Shown here one piece after another: positions 22,205 to 36,820 of a stretch of 64,000 nucleotides of DNA (position 1 is its first letter; each line of letters begins with the position of its first letter). The stretch is taken from assembly GCF_003171515.1 (NCBI RefSeq), contig NC_089398.1, positions 496,001 through 560,000 of the forward strand, written 5' to 3'. This stretch comes from Pyrenophora tritici-repentis. Taxonomy: Eukaryota; Ascomycota; Dothideomycetes; Pleosporales; Pleosporaceae. The position numbers were made by a program, and so were the translations under genes. The notes beneath the pieces were generated by a model that was not told the origin of the DNA, made no database searches, and worked only from the letters and a program-made list of their open reading frames with translations.

Positions 22205-22835
22205 GTTAGACCTTTATTCTTTCATAGACAAAGATGTGATTGTGACTCACCCAAGCGCCCGTGTTGATGATGGGGGATTTTGTGGTTATTGAAATTATAT
22301 TGTTAGACAAAAAGGATGAAGATGGGAGGGATAGGGACAGGAGTCTTGGAGGGTTAGGCGGGTGAGAGGAGAGAATGGGGGTGGTGTGGTTGGGAGGGAG
22401 GGGTGAAGGTAGTGGGGTGGGGTGAGGGGTATCTTTTCCACGGTAGCTGTAGCGGACTACAGATCGTGGGAAGCATGGTTGCGTAAGCGCGCAGAACGGC
22501 TAGGAGGGTAAGACTGCCGAGACTACAACACTTGTTACATCATCGCTTTGATAACTTTTGCGCAAAGATTGGATCTTGTGGATATGAGATTGCTTTGTGA
22601 GGAATGAGCGCGAGTAGCAAGAGAAGTTAGTATCACGACTTCTTTGCGAGAGCAGACAAGCAGGCAGGTAAGCAGACAGCACAACACAACCCGCACCAAC
22701 ACAACAAAGTTTGGAGACCATGATTTAATTTATCTCATCCTTCAGACTGCCCAGGTACCTCATTCCATACTACCAGGTCTTACAATCCATCCATGCATCC
22801 ACCACGCATCATCCTTCTCAACACACCCCATCCCT

Positions 22836-23048
22836 CTAAACCTTCTTCGAAGTAGTCTCCTCGCTGTGCTCCTTCAGCGGGTGTTCAGGGTTAGAGCTCA
22901 GGCTCTCCTTTGTGTTGTCGCTGGCCTTCTCAGCGCCTTCCTTGGGACCGGCACCTTGTGCGTTGACGTTGTCGGCGATCTGGCCTGCTTGCGCACCGGA
23001 CTGGCGCTCTGGGTCGGGGGACTGACGACCGGCGTTGGGGGCAGACAT
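22836..23048 (-). CDS. Small conserved hydrophilic protein (70 aa)
   Basis: A single 70-residue exon starting MSAPNAGRQSPDPERQSGAQ and ending SSNPEHPLKEHSEETTSKKV. It is strongly hydrophilic and probably disordered; the SSNPxHPLxE segment is, to my knowledge, typical of a small ascomycete family of unknown role. The ATG at 23048 is the only one. The strand is supported by amino-acid composition rather than by partners. The upstream region carries a GGCGAT microsatellite at about 23155-23176. Confidence 0.65.
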   Translation of the reverse strand: MSAPNAGRQSPDPERQSGAQAGQIADNVNAQGAGPKEGAEKASDNTKESLSSNPEHPLKEHSEETTSKKV

Positions 23049-23685
23049 TTTGGGTTTGTTGTTGTGTTTGGGGGTTGTTTGGTTTGGTTTGGTTGAGGGG
23101 GTTGGGAGACTGCGGGTGTGTTGTTAGTCTGGTGTTTGTGAGGGAGAAAGTTGGCGATGGCGATGGCGATGGCGATGCGTGGTGATAGAGATGGATAGGA
23201 TGCGTACGTTGAGGTTTGTAGAGATCTATGTATTAATTAGCCATGACTACCCAAATCATTTTGCTTCCACGTCTGCACATACCTCGAGAATTTGTTCGAT
23301 GTAGGTGTATTGTTTAAACTCGCAAGCAAGACTGCAGCCCCTCGACTCTTTTCATCGGCCAAAGCTGCCCCACTACATCTGACGTCACGGCGCGAAACAC
23401 ACTCAATCGGGCAACATCGACGTCAACCTCATCAAACGCTGCGCATGGCGCGTGCTTAGAGGCCAGGCGCGCTTCATGTGGGTAGCTTAGCAAGCGGCGG
23501 GTGTTGCATGCTTTAGCGGGAACGGCTATGCACAGCTGCCCGGTGGTTGTTATCGTTCAACACATCGGGCTCAGCCTGTTTTCCTAATCTCGATGGTGAA
23601 AGATTACGGCATTTCAGGTTTCTCGATAGTCGGTGGAAAGGTTGGAAATTTGGTGGACTATACTATACTAGTGAAATGACGACGA
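23049..23685. other. Intergenic region
   Basis: 637 bp holding the promoter of the small protein gene and the 3' end of the GPHR-like gene. It contains a (GGCGAT)n-type run of four copies near 23155. No coding frame is supported. Confidence 0.4.
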
Positions 23686-25345
23686 CTACGTGGTCCGCTT
23701 CCCCATTTCCATATCTGCATCCCCTGCATCTCCATCATCGTCCCATTCCCCTCCCTTGAGCCGTTTACCAAGCCAGAGACCTATGATTGTCGCTGCACTA
23801 GCGGCCAGAAACCAACCTTCAAACCATCTCTCGGTGAAGCCTGGTTCTAGCGGTGCACCCAATGCATCCCCAATCTTGTTCTTCATCTCGGGTGGTAGGT
23901 TACTCCTAAGGAGCAAGGTAGAGCTGATGACATATGTCGCTGCAATCTGAGAAATTATGAGTGCGAAATTGGTCTTTGTGTGATGCAAGAGACCAGGCAC
24001 GACCCTCGCGAATAGGAAAAAAGTCTGTAGGACACTATTAAAAGACAAAAGGAGCATGACACCAGACAGTAGGAAAGAAATTGTGCGACTCCAAGCCACT
24101 CGATCGATGGTCGGGTCCCAGTGCTTCGCTAGTAACGCAAGGAAATTGTTAATCGGGTCGCTGCTTGAAAAGCTTGCATTGGGCGAGGAGAAGCGGCGGA
24201 GGGTAGAGACGGTGGTGGCGGCAATGCGATACGCGCAGTATACAGCGAAGCCATAGTTAATTATGTTGCATACACGTCCATGAGCGGTATACGATCGTAG
24301 TTGAGACTGGCGCCTGGCTCGCAGGACTGTCAAAGAGTTCTGGAGAGTCTGACGCATGGTTTCAAGACCCTGGATTTCCAGCTGCAGGGTGCTCCGTTCT
24401 TGCATATCCGGGTTGCCTCGAATCGATCCTACTACGCGGCCCATAAAACCTGGCTGAGGGTTGTCGGCGAGCTTGCGCTCAACAGCTCGAAGTCGACTCT
24501 CTTTCGTCAATAGCATGTCATTGGTGGCCTGTATACCAGCCTGCTTTCGAGCAATGTCTGATTCGGAAACCTGCAATGATTAGTATCAAGGAGTGGGATC
24601 AACAGGATAGTCGACTTACTGGGCGGTATTTGACACCAAAAGTATGCCACATGGCAGAAATGGCTGCGAATCCTGCTAGTGAGGCCATCAAGCTGATGCC
24701 AATTATACCTATCCTCTCCAGACAGCCCTCACTGAATGAATGGTCATGCTCCTGTTCTTCTAGATGCAGGTACGAGCCAAGCATCCCTCTACCGATATAC
24801 CAGAAGCCAGCGAGCCATGCTGCAAGCCCACACAACTCCAGAACCCATGCTGCCCTGCGCCGGCCCTTTTGTTCGCCGGTGATGTCCAGTCCAGTTCCTG
24901 ATATCACCGAATGCAAGATGACAGCTGGGGTTGCGACAACCAAAAGGAACAGCAGCGACGGAAGGGTGATTTTTAGGGCGAGGGTTCGCGTGGCGCGATT
25001 CACGGTATTTGATATCTCGCACAATATGAGCTCGGCCAAGACGGCGGAAAGGGCGAAGTTTGTCGCGAAAATCATGTTCGCAATGATTCGGGCATTTGGT
25101 CGGAGCTGCTTCAAAACTGGGGCTCTCTCCCGTGGGGCCAGTCCAGGCAACCGGGCGCCATCATGATGCGCTTTGCGATGCGTGTGGCCTGAGAGGATCG
25201 GGAACAACTTATGCGAGACGACAAAGGCGACGACAAGAAAAGTAAGGATGAAAGGGAGCGCTGAGATGGCGATTGTCATGGGACTACGGTGCAAGACATA
25301 GTCCGGCATGCACTCGTCGCAATCGTCTTCGAGGGTTGAAATCAT
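23686..25345 (-). CDS. Golgi pH regulator / GPR89-type multi-pass membrane protein
   Basis: Exons 24620-25345 and 23686-24570 with a 49-nt phase-0 intron (GTAAGT...CTAATCATTGCAG) encode 536 residues. The N-terminal half has about five hydrophobic segments (for example IAISALPFILTFLVVAFVV near 26-44) and a lumen- or cytosol-facing charged loop. A coiled-coil-like stretch follows (VSESDIARKQAGIQATNDML to about 330), then the ABA_GPCR-type C-terminal half with further membrane helices. This order matches the GPHR/GTG family, anion channels or regulators that set Golgi pH in animals. Assignment rests on architecture and the segment VCNIINYGFAVYCAYRI. It is transcribed toward the small gene at 22836 and away from the stress-protein gene. 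Confidence 0.8.
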
Positions 25346-25678
25346 CGGATGGGCGGTTTGGTGATTTGGAGGCTATGGATGGTGTTTGCTACTGCCAGTT
25401 CGTCCTGGTTATGTCCGACGTGCGTGCATCCATTGACTGGGACAGCACGGTAAGGATACGTTGACACATCCACGGTTCTGTGATCGTGTAAGATCTCAAG
25501 GTTACGCAACTGAGGGACAGACTCGGCGCCAGGAACGCGCATGCACCTTGCGGCAACGCCGCCACACGAAACGTCATTACGGCGATCATACTGGGGTCTT
25601 CAAGGAACTTGCCACACACTGCCGTGCATCAAGTGTCAGGCTGTAATCTCAGAGATATCAAATGGGTATTATACAAGA
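25346..25678. other. Intergenic region
   Basis: 333 bp between two minus-strand genes: promoter of the GPHR-like gene and terminator of the stress-protein gene. Nothing else is seen. Confidence 0.4.
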
Positions 25679-27111
25679 CTATGCGCCCCCTGACTCCCTC
25701 GGCGCGTCGGCCTTTGGCTGAGCCTCACTCGTAAGACTATCCACATACGACATGGAGCTCTTTCGGCCCTCTGCATCCGCCTCCCCGCCGCTCGACTTTT
25801 CCGTTGCACCCACATCTTCATCCACAGCAGTTGTTCCAGATTTAGTTGATGGTGCGCCCTGCTCATCTTCGTCCTCGCTGCTCGACTGGCTACTCAGCTC
25901 TGGGCTATCGAGATTTTGCAAGTGCGGGCTCTTCATCATCGGGCCCGGACTTCGCAGGCCATCCCTAATTAGCGTGTTATTTCCAGTGTCTGCATCATCG
26001 TCACTGTCTTGCGCATGTTCGACCTGAGCCAAAGGATGTGCATCTACGACAAGCTTCGGTGTAGGTGCTGCCGCTGCAATTGTCGCTGCTTCGTCCTCGT
26101 TTACAAAATAGCTATTGCGCGGGCTGTGATAATCTGGAAGACCTTCACTCTTTGCAATGATATCCCTGTACGTCTGCCGGTCAGGGTCATTTGAGCGTTT
26201 GCTCTTCGCTTTGTCCCGTTTAGACGTTGGGCGAACAACGATGACTGGAACGGGCGAATGCTGTAGACAGTACTTCGAGACACTACCAGGAAGAAGACCT
26301 TGGAAGCCCCCAAGACTCTTGCCGCGCGTTCCGACAACTAGAATTGCAGGCTCGTAGAGATTTATCTACCCGCTGTTAATTGTGGCCACTCTATAACCAA
26401 CTCAAACATACCATATCATCGATCACCTTATTGACCTTGCCTATTGAAAACTCCAGTATGAGGTTGATGGCCTTGTTGTCGTGATTTTTGGCCTGTATCT
26501 CGGACATGGTCTTCTCGGCCTCCACGCGATATCGCCCCGTCTCTACACTGCGGTCGTTGGCTATTGCATCTTCCTTTTCCATTACTCTCAGGCACACGAT
26601 TTCGTCGCCGTCATCGACTAGCTCGCTAATGAGCCACTGCAGCGCGAATATGGAATACTCGTTCTCGTCGAAACCGCACAAGAAGGTCCGTGAGCGCTTG
26701 GTGTATTCATAGTCCTTGTGCTTGGCGATTAATGTGAATGAACTCTCTTCAATGAAGTCTGCGGGTTTGTCGAAGGTGTCGAACGATACACGAGGCTGGA
26801 AGACTCTGTAAACAGGTCAGCTGATATGGCCAAAGACGCAGGTGCATGCGCGCCGGTACTTACGGCGGAGGCGGCGGTGACGACAGCCTTCTTCGTTCAC
26901 GCGGCCTTGGAGTACCTCTGGGTAGCGATGCATTCCGGTGTGCCAGAAACTGGATTGACGGCCGCCGTACTTCGTCCTGTGCAATCTTCACGCCGTTTGG
27001 ATGCAGCAGCGGACTCCCCAGTGGACTCGCCAGTGGACTCCCGGGAAGGGCTATGGACTTGGGGGCCGGGGACGCATGTCGGCCGTCTTTGGACGTGGGG
27101 GAAGCGCTCAT
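25679..27111 (-). CDS. Universal stress protein (USP) domain protein
   Basis: Exons 26864-27111, 26412-26805 and 25679-26365 encode 442 residues; introns of 58 and 46 nt have GTAAGT/GTATGT donors. A Ser/Pro-rich N-terminus (SIALPGSPLASPLGSPLL) is followed by one USP domain: FLCGFDENEYSIFALQWLI (about 135-153), then EPAILVVGTRGKSLGGFQGL...PGSVSKYCLQHSPVPVIVV starting near residue 218. The G-x2-G...GS motif is the ATP-binding loop of ATP-type USPs. The C-terminal ~170 residues are acidic, Ser-rich and disordered. Fungal USP proteins of this layout are cytosolic stress factors; the exact role is unknown. Confidence 0.88.
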
Positions 27112-27642
27112 AGTGGTGTCGGCTTGATATTATAGGCACGAGGTCTGCCGGTGAGCCCAATGGCAGACGAGCCGGATGTAAATGAGAGCTCCTGCGACAA
27201 CTTGCTGGACCGTGGGCTTGCGCACGATCGGTGCTGCTGTGCGTCGCAAAACTGCCCTTGGCGCGGGGGAGCGGCTTGCGGGGTAAGGGATTGTGGGATA
27301 TGGATGCGTAGAAGAGTGAAGAGTCGTGTGCGTTTCGTAGACGAAATCAAGGATCGAGACCAACTTTGTAGGTGTTCACGTACAGCCCGTTCCGGTGACG
27401 GCAGTGCTTGGCTCCTTGGTCGTGTGTCGCGCTTCCCGCCATCACCTCCCAGCCCTGCGCGGAAGCACCCGCGCGATGCGTCGGACACATGTGAAGAAGT
27501 GGGGGCCTTGCAAGGGGGAGCGAGGACTAATAGAGAATGGAAAAAGGATGGAAAGAGTTGGCACAGGCATCGTAAGCATCAATTGTCGTTATCCGAGTCA
27601 AGTCTACATGTCTATCAAGAAGTGGGTGAAGATGCGGCATTT
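27112..27642. other. Intergenic region (USP promoter / zuotin 3' end)
   Basis: 531 bp without a convincing gene. Frames crossing it are antisense continuations through zuotin or USP sequence. Confidence 0.5.
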
Positions 27643-29085
27643 TTAAACCAGGGCCCTGAGCTCACCCTGTGTGAGCTTCGCAGCGCCAATGAGACGCTGG
27701 GCCTCCTCGGTGAAAATCTCCTTGATCTTACCAGCGTCCTTGACGTTGTTGAGCTTGCTAGTCAACTCGGCCAATTCTTCGTGGTCCATCTTTGTGATGA
27801 GGAGATCGACGTCGTTGAGAGCAGCTTCAACTTGAGAAGCAGGTGCGTCTCCGGCGCCATGGAAGTAGTTTGCGTCCTTGACAGCACCGCGGACAACACG
27901 CTTGTTCTTCTTAGCCGCATTCTTGGCCGCCTCCTTTGCCTTTTTGTTGTCAGCTTTGGCCGCCTTCTCAGCGGCCTCCTTCTCAGCTGCAGCCTTGGCC
28001 TCTTCAGCCTTCCTGGCCTCGGCCTCTTCAGCTTCGCGCTTCAGTGCCGCCTCCTTTTCGAGACGACGCTTGTTCTTTTGTGCGTGTTCAGCCTGGCGGA
28101 ACTTCTTAATGCGCTCATCCAGGGCCAATGCGTCGTCGACCAACTTCCTCAGACGTGCAGTGTCCTCGGTCTTCTTCTTGCGGCGGGCAGCCGTGTTCTT
28201 GCGCTCGACGTGACGCTTCTGGTCGCGGTTCTCATTGTCGTCGGGGACGTCCTCGTCAAGGTATTCGAATGTCCTCCAGCTGTCAAAGTTGTACCAGAAG
28301 TTGTAAAAGTGCTCGACCTCCTCCTTGGTGCTCTTGTCGTTGCCAAGCTTGGGAACTGGCTGCTTGTTGGAGAAGCGTCCTTCGGCCTCGAAGACCTTGC
28401 CCCAGAGCTTGTAGAAGTTGCCCTTTTGCGTCTCCTTCTTGGAAGGTGGTTCAACCTCAGCGCCCTCGTCGACCGAGTCGAATTGCCTCCTCCTGACTGG
28501 GTCGGACAAAACCTCGTGGGCCTTTTGGATGCACTTGAAGAATTGGTCGTCTTCGGTTCCACCCTTGGCTGCCTTCTTGTCGGGATGATGCTTGAGCACC
28601 TTCCTGCGGTGTGCGCGCTTGATCTGGTCGTCGGTGGCGCGCCATCGGTAGCGGGTTATGCCGAGCACAGCGTAGTGATCTTGGGACTGATAGAGTATTA
28701 GTAGGGTTCTAGAATTAGATAGAGAAGCCAGTCTCACCTTCCAGTCCTTGGCCTCACGCTGCAACATCAGAGGGTCTTCAGGCTCGTCGACATCGTCGGG
28801 GTCCTCCTCTTCAACACTCTTGACATTGGCCTGGGCCTGAATGCGGTCGTCTTCGGAGAATGTGCGCTTGTGTCGCTTCTGCAGAGGGAAATACTATTAG
28901 TGATGCATACAAGTGGCGTCAATTCGAAAACGTACTCTGCGGGCATATGCCAGGAAGTGCGGGCCAACAGGCTCAATATTGCGGTCGGTTGCATCACTCA
29001 GCTGGCCGATGGCCTTGAAGTCCTTTTCGCCGGCCCATCCCTCAGGCAGGACGGGCAACGGCAGCGAAATCTCTACGTTCGCCAT
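27643..29085 (-). CDS. ZUO1: Zuotin, J-protein of the ribosome-associated complex
   Basis: Exons 28936-29085, 28738-28878 and 27643-28686 encode 444 residues, close to yeast Zuo1. The J domain begins at about residue 99 (DHYAVLGI) and carries the HPD motif at 131-133. It is followed by the zuotin homology region (NFYKLWGKVFEAEGRF...YNFWYNFDSWRTFEYLDED) and a long Lys/Glu/Ala helix (KKFRQAEHAQKNKRR...KAAAEKEAAEKAAKADN), the ribosome-spanning charged segment. It works with the Hsp70 Ssz1 as RAC to stimulate Ssb on nascent chains. The C-terminal helical bundle is present; the SANT domains of animal DNAJC2 are absent, as in fungi. It shares a 280-bp divergent promoter with the golgin gene. Confidence 0.95.
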
Positions 29086-29365
29086 TGCGCAAGATTGTCG
29101 TTGTGGTGGGGAAGACGATGGTGGGAAAAAGTTGGGATTTGACTAGTTTACCGAAGATTGATCCTAGCGGGACCATGGGCGCAGGCGGCATGGGTGATGG
29201 GTATGCATCCGTGCTAACGTGCCCCGTCAAACCCCAGAACGTGTCAGAATAGTGTTCACTTCCAACGAACGTTTCGGTCTTGCTTTTACTATTAGGACAA
29301 ATAATTAGGTATCCTCAGGCCCATGTCTTCTTCTTCTCTTTCATAATTCCATCAATACCGTCACC
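29086..29365. promoter_or_regulatory. Short bidirectional promoter (zuotin / GRIP golgin)
   Basis: 280 bp between two divergent start codons. No TATA box is evident, as usual for housekeeping pairs. Confidence 0.5.
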
Positions 29366-32300
29366 ATGTTCCAGGTACCGCGCCCTCGTCCAAGTTACAT
29401 GGTAGTGAGGCTGATTGAATACAGCGCCTTCGGGGAGCCATAGACGCGAGGATAGCAGAAGAGCAAGCTCGCCAAAAAGCTACCCAGCCCACCACCCCGT
29501 CGCGATCATCTTCTTCGGCGCGACGCTCTAATTCACGCACCCTTTCCCCCGCGACACGAGCTGCACGGTCCAAGGATGCCGACTCCAGCAAGGCTGCGCC
29601 AGCTGGCAAGGGCCCTGATCCCTCTGAGTTTGACCCGGAGTTTGTCATAGGAGAGGAAGATGACCAGCCAAGTCCGGCAGCGACACCGCAACCAAAGGAG
29701 GAGGCGCCACCTGCCGATGTCAGCGCCGAGAATGGCGAAGGCAACAAGGACGAGGAGGCGCCACCTGCCAAAGTGGAAGAGAAGCCAGAGCAGCCACCAG
29801 AGATTCCGCCCGAAATCAGACAACGATTGCGCAGACTGGATAAGTTGGAACCTAAATACACGGGTATGGACCTCTCGTCTGAAAGTACTTGAAGTGAATG
29901 CGCCAAGCTTAATCCCATTTCTAGAACTACTTCGGTCGTACCGCATCGCACATGCCAGAGTGGGCACCATCGATGCCTTTGAAAGCTCCCTACGCGAATA
30001 TACTCCCCTTACTTCCATCACCGACACTGGCGCGTTTGTCGAATACCTGGGTCAACTAAACGTCAAAAGCGACATGCTCATGGAAGAACTCAAGCGCGTC
30101 TCTAAGGAGCGCGACGAGCTTAATAAGAAGCTAGAGGATGCTGAGAAGCGCGCAAAGGAGGCTACAGAAGAGGTGGAGACACTCAAGTCGCAAGCACCCG
30201 CCAGCACCGAGACTCCACAAGATGACTCTACCCAGACCGAGTCTATTGCGCCTTCTACAGCATCAAAAGCGTCCAAGGAAACGGCGGCTACCGAAGAAAC
30301 CGAAGACTTCTTCTCCTACGACAGCGAATTACCCCGCCTTCAGTCACAACTCGAGGAGAGTGTGGAGAAGATTGGAAAGCTTGAGGAGGAGAACAAGACG
30401 CTCAAGGAGGAGCTTTCGACCGCACAAGAATCAGCCCAGTCTTTTATGCAGAATTTGGAAACTACTTCCAACGATCTGAATTCCTTCAAGGACACCCACC
30501 ACCGACTACAAAAGGACGCCGACGACCGTGAAAAGGAACTCAATAGTATCATCGAACACCTCACAACGCGAGCCGAAAAGGCCGAGGAGGACCTACGCAA
30601 GTACAAGGCCGACTACAAGCAAAACGAGACTGCGATCAATGAGCTCAAGGAGAAGCTGAGGACCACAGCCAAGGAACTGAAAGAGTTGCACGCCGAGAAG
30701 GGAGAGAGACTTGTTGAAGATGACCAGATTCAAGCGCTCCAACGCCGCGTCAATGAGCTCCACGCCGAACTCTCGCAATTGCGTGACACGCATGCGAAGA
30801 GTGAAAAGCGGGTTGAAACCATGAACGGCCTGCTTACCAAGGTTCGCGAGCAACTCAAGACCACAGAGGCAAAACGTGATAGCACAATGGTTGAACTTGA
30901 GCAAGCAAAGAAGGATCTAGCAAAAGCAAACACGGAGAAGCCGGCAGCCAAGACCGAGTCTACCCTACAACCCCCACCTACTCCTACCCAGAGTGCGGCA
31001 GCGAAGAAGAGGGCCCGCAATAAGAAGAATAAGAAGGGTGGAAAGGGACCCGAGGCCAGCGGGGCAATGACTCCGGAAGCCACTCCAAGTGAAGCCGGAG
31101 ACGAAGGTCTGCTCAGCCCCCGTGATGCAGAGTTCTCGCCATCCCAGCTGGAAGAAGCCCTGAAGAACGTCGCGCAACTCAGATCGGACTTGGAAGAGAA
31201 GGTGGTTGAGATTGAGACGCTGCAGAGCGAGGTTGCAGAGAAGTCCTCGTCGATTGATTTACTCCGAAAGAAGGCCAAAGACCAGGAAGATATGCAAGAG
31301 GAGATTGATACCTTGCGCCAAGATCTCCTCGACTATGGTCTTGAGCATACCGAAGCTAAGGACAAGGTCAAGCAATTGCAGGCAGAGAAGACAGCGCTTC
31401 AGGAGAATCTGACTAAACTTGAGGTTGAAATCGCGGAGCTTAAGACTAGTAAAGCAGCGAATGAGTCCTCTCAGCAGGAGCGGGAAGCTTTGACTGCCGA
31501 GTTCACTGAACTCAAGACCAAGGCGGAAACGCTCCAGACTGATCTATCAATCGCCGAAAAGCTTGCCGCGTCTCGCTTCAAGGATCTGACTGACATGCGA
31601 GAGGTCTTGCAAAAGGCACAGCCCGAACTGACCTCTTTGCGAAAAGAGGTTGCCGAGCTACGCACTACCAAGGACGAGCTCTCCACCAAGACGGCTGAGG
31701 TCCGCAAATTGGAAAGCCGTGAGAAGGATCTCAAGTCTGAAGTCGCCGACTTCCGCTCGCAATTATCCACAAAGGAAAGCACGATCAAGACGCTCAATGA
31801 AAAGATCAAGCAGGAGACTAGTCAGAGGCTAGCTTTGGAAGAGAGCAACAAGAAGTTTCAGCGAGACCTCCAGAATTCCGAGACGGAGCGAAAGGATGTC
31901 ATTGAAAGCCGAGACAAACTGACAAAAGACTTGGCCAAGGCCCAGGAGGAGCTCAAGACATCACGCAAGAAGATTCATGATCTCGAGGAAGAGGTTGCAA
32001 AGATTACACGCGAAGCAGCAGGCCTACGTGACGACATCCAGCTAAAGTCTGCTCAATACGCGAGCGCTCAAGACCTCATGAACAGCATGCAAGATCAGAC
32101 ACAGGAAATCAGCACTCAGATGAAGGAAATTCGCGCCAAGAGCGAAAGCTTGGAAGAAGAGCTCGCAGATGCACATCGGTTGTTGAGTGAGCGCGGACGC
32201 GAAGCTGAGACAATGAGAAGACTACTAAACGACGCGCAAGGCCGGGCTGATGCGCGTGTACGCGAGATGCAAGAGCGTCTTGATGTTGCTGTCGAAGAGC

Positions 32301-32991
32301 GCGAGCGTGCTGAAGAGCAGGTCAGCACATTCAGTCGTCGTCGGGCTCGCGAGCTCGAGGAGTTGAAGCAAAAGGTCCGCGACGCTGAGCGTGCACAGGC
32401 ACGAGCTGTAGAGGACAAGGAGGATCTTGTGATTGCCGAAAAGGAGCTTCGCAAGCAAACCGAGGATCTGGAGAAACGAGCGGCACAAGCCAGTGAGGAG
32501 GCTTCAGAGGTCAGACTCGCCATGAGCCAGCTGCGAGACGCATTGGACGAAAGCGAGAAGCAAGCGCACGAACTGGAGAAGGAAAAGGGCGACTTGCGCC
32601 GCGCCTTCGACGAGACTCAGAGCCGGTTGGAGAAGGTCCAAAAGTCAAGCAAGGTATGTCTTGATATGAAGTTTTGCACCGTGTATACTAATCCCCGTAG
32701 GCAATGTCGGATGAACTGCGAACGATGAAAGCACGGGGCCCCGAGTCCATGGCCCAATCGTCACGATCATCGATCGAATCGACGCGGTCGCGACTTGCGT
32801 CTCCAACACCCAAGGGCGGCGGAGCTGTTGCGGAGGCAGTCGACTATGTGTACCTCAAGAACGTACTGCTGCAATTCCTTGAACAGAGAGACAAGAAATA
32901 CCAACAGCAACTCATACCCGTGCTGGGGATGCTGTTGCACTTTGACAAAAAGGACGAGCAAAAGTGGATGGCGGCGGTTTCGGCCAAGTAA
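29366..32991 (+). CDS. GRIP-domain coiled-coil golgin
   Basis: Four exons (29366-29374, 29425-29863, 29925-32653, 32701-32991) encode 1,155 residues. The first coding exon is just 9 nt (MFQ), joined to RLRGAIDARIAEEQARQ, an amphipathic start common to this fungal family. A Pro/Glu/Ser-rich linker and the segment IRQRLRRLDKLEPKYTELLRSYRIAHARV precede ~800 residues of heptad coiled coil. The C-terminal GRIP domain is clear: AVDYVYLKNVLLQFLEQ...LIPVLGMLLHFDKKDEQKW (about 1,106-1,150). GRIP domains bind Arl1-GTP and place golgins on the trans-Golgi, where they tether vesicles (relatives: yeast Imh1). A basic RARNKKNKKGGKG patch lies near residue 515. Confidence 0.93.
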
Positions 32992-33944
32992 TGGGCCCAC
33001 TGCGGCTCTCTGCAGTCGGACGTGCAAGCGGTTGATTCGGGCATGACTTGCAGCTCGGGTGACACCAACATGTATTGGATATTTATAGTATTGCATAGCG
33101 ATGGGTACGGTCAACATGTATTATATCGAGGGCGTTGTTTTCCAGAGTTGGTCGCTCCTGCTTGACGGCAGTTGGCAGCGATGACATTTGTGGACGAGGG
33201 TGGAGAAGAACGAGGGTCAGTTTCCCGTTTAGAGTCTTTAGGATTGGAATCAAAAGTCCGTCTGTGACTGTGCAGGTACGCGTGATTTGAGGCGCACGTG
33301 TTGGTCGACCGGCATCGCTGGTATGCCGAGCAGATAAAAGCCTCACAGAAGGTTGACTAACACAGCAGATGCATGTCCTTTCTGGATCGCGGGCTTGCTA
33401 GAGGCAAACTAAAGTGGTAGCAGGCGACTATTTCTAGCTTGAAGGAGCCGTCGTCTGATGTCATATTTTCCGTCTGGCTTGCTTCCTGCCGGGCTCGACG
33501 CGCAGCACATCAGGGCAGGTCTTGCAGCTCCCATTTCCTTTGATTCCCCATCCCCAGCCTTCAAGCACAAATCGCGCATCTGCACAAGTTCTGTTTGACA
33601 TCTTCTGCCGTCTCTGCCGTCTCTGCCGTCGTCGGTCCGTGTCTCAGGTATTCGCATCAACCCCCACGCAAGCACCAATCAGGAGCCAGTACAGGCCAGG
33701 CTGGCGAGGGGAGCGCTAAGCCCATCTCCAGCAATTGAAGAAATCGCAGGGCAGTGCGACAACAGCCACACTTGGCCAGCGTCTGCCAGATTGCACAGCT
33801 AGAAGCCATATCCGACGTTTCGCCCATGAGCGCTGCCCAACGCGTCCGGAGCGCCTGACCGCACACCGCACACAGCATCCCAGCAACCCTCGAGCGTCAA
33901 TCCCGCCCACCGCCCAGCCCACCGCGTGGCGGGGGAAGTCAAAC
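32992..33944. other. Intergenic region and leader of the SRPK gene
   Basis: 953 bp. It holds a TCTCTGCCG trinucleotide-like repeat near 33603-33634 and a long C/A-rich leader before the kinase ATG. No coding frame is supported. Confidence 0.45.
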
Positions 33945-36062
<2,118 letters not shown>

Positions 36063-36820
36063 GCTGCTTTTGCTTTTTGATAAGAAACCCACGAAGGTCT
36101 TCGAGGCTTTGTGTGTGTGTGCCTGGCCGTGTAGATGTAGGCATGTGCTGTGCTGTCATGGTCTGGTCCGGTCTGGTCTGGTCTTGGTCTGGTTTGGAAA
36201 GCAATGATGAAAGACTATCTCTGCTAAGCCTCGTTTTCTGGTATGAGCCGTGGTGTGGTGTGGCTGTCGAGATGATGATGATGTTGAGGTTTCTGTGATG
36301 GGACTACCGAGTGTTGTTCGAAAACACCGTCTGTGAGTCGAGGGGTTTCCTCTCTCTTTTGGTATCGCTGTTGTGGGTGTTTGTGGTTGTGGTTGTGGTC
36401 GTTGGGGTAATGAATGCTCTCTCTCTGTTCCTCTCTGTTTCCCGCATCCCTACTACCTTCTTTTGTCTTTTTTAAGAATAAGAGCGATAAAAAGGGCGTT
36501 TTTGGAGGGAGGATGAGGCGGGGTGGGGAAACATCTCTGTGTGTGTTTTCGTAGGTAGATGTAGCATTTTTATGAGTTATGATGTGTGTGTGTTTTTATG
36601 AGTTATGACGTGTGTGTGCTGTTTTTGTGGTTGTTTGCGGCTGATGTAGAGACGTGCGTGTGTGTATGGCGTGTGTCGAGGTTTTGTGAAGGTTTTGTGC
36701 GTCTGACCGATGTAGACATTGTGTGTGCAGCTAGCTGTATGGCGGCATGTAATAGTAACGTGGTGGATGTAGAGATTTTTGTGTCTCCGCCTTGAGCAGG
36801 ATATCCCATGCTGAACACTT
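36063..36820. other. GT-rich intergenic region
   Basis: 758 bp with TG-rich simple sequence on the + strand (GGTCTGGTCTGG-type words at 36160-36200, TGTGTGTG runs at 36540-36720). Probably the 3'-UTR of the kinase and spacer. No gene is supported. Confidence 0.5.

Noticed and set aside
27151..28701. 516-codon open frame on the + strand
   Set aside because: It lies antisense to zuotin exon 3. Its Leu/Val/Cys-rich translation is the mirror of a Lys/Glu/Ala-rich charged helix and the gene on the other strand is unmistakable.
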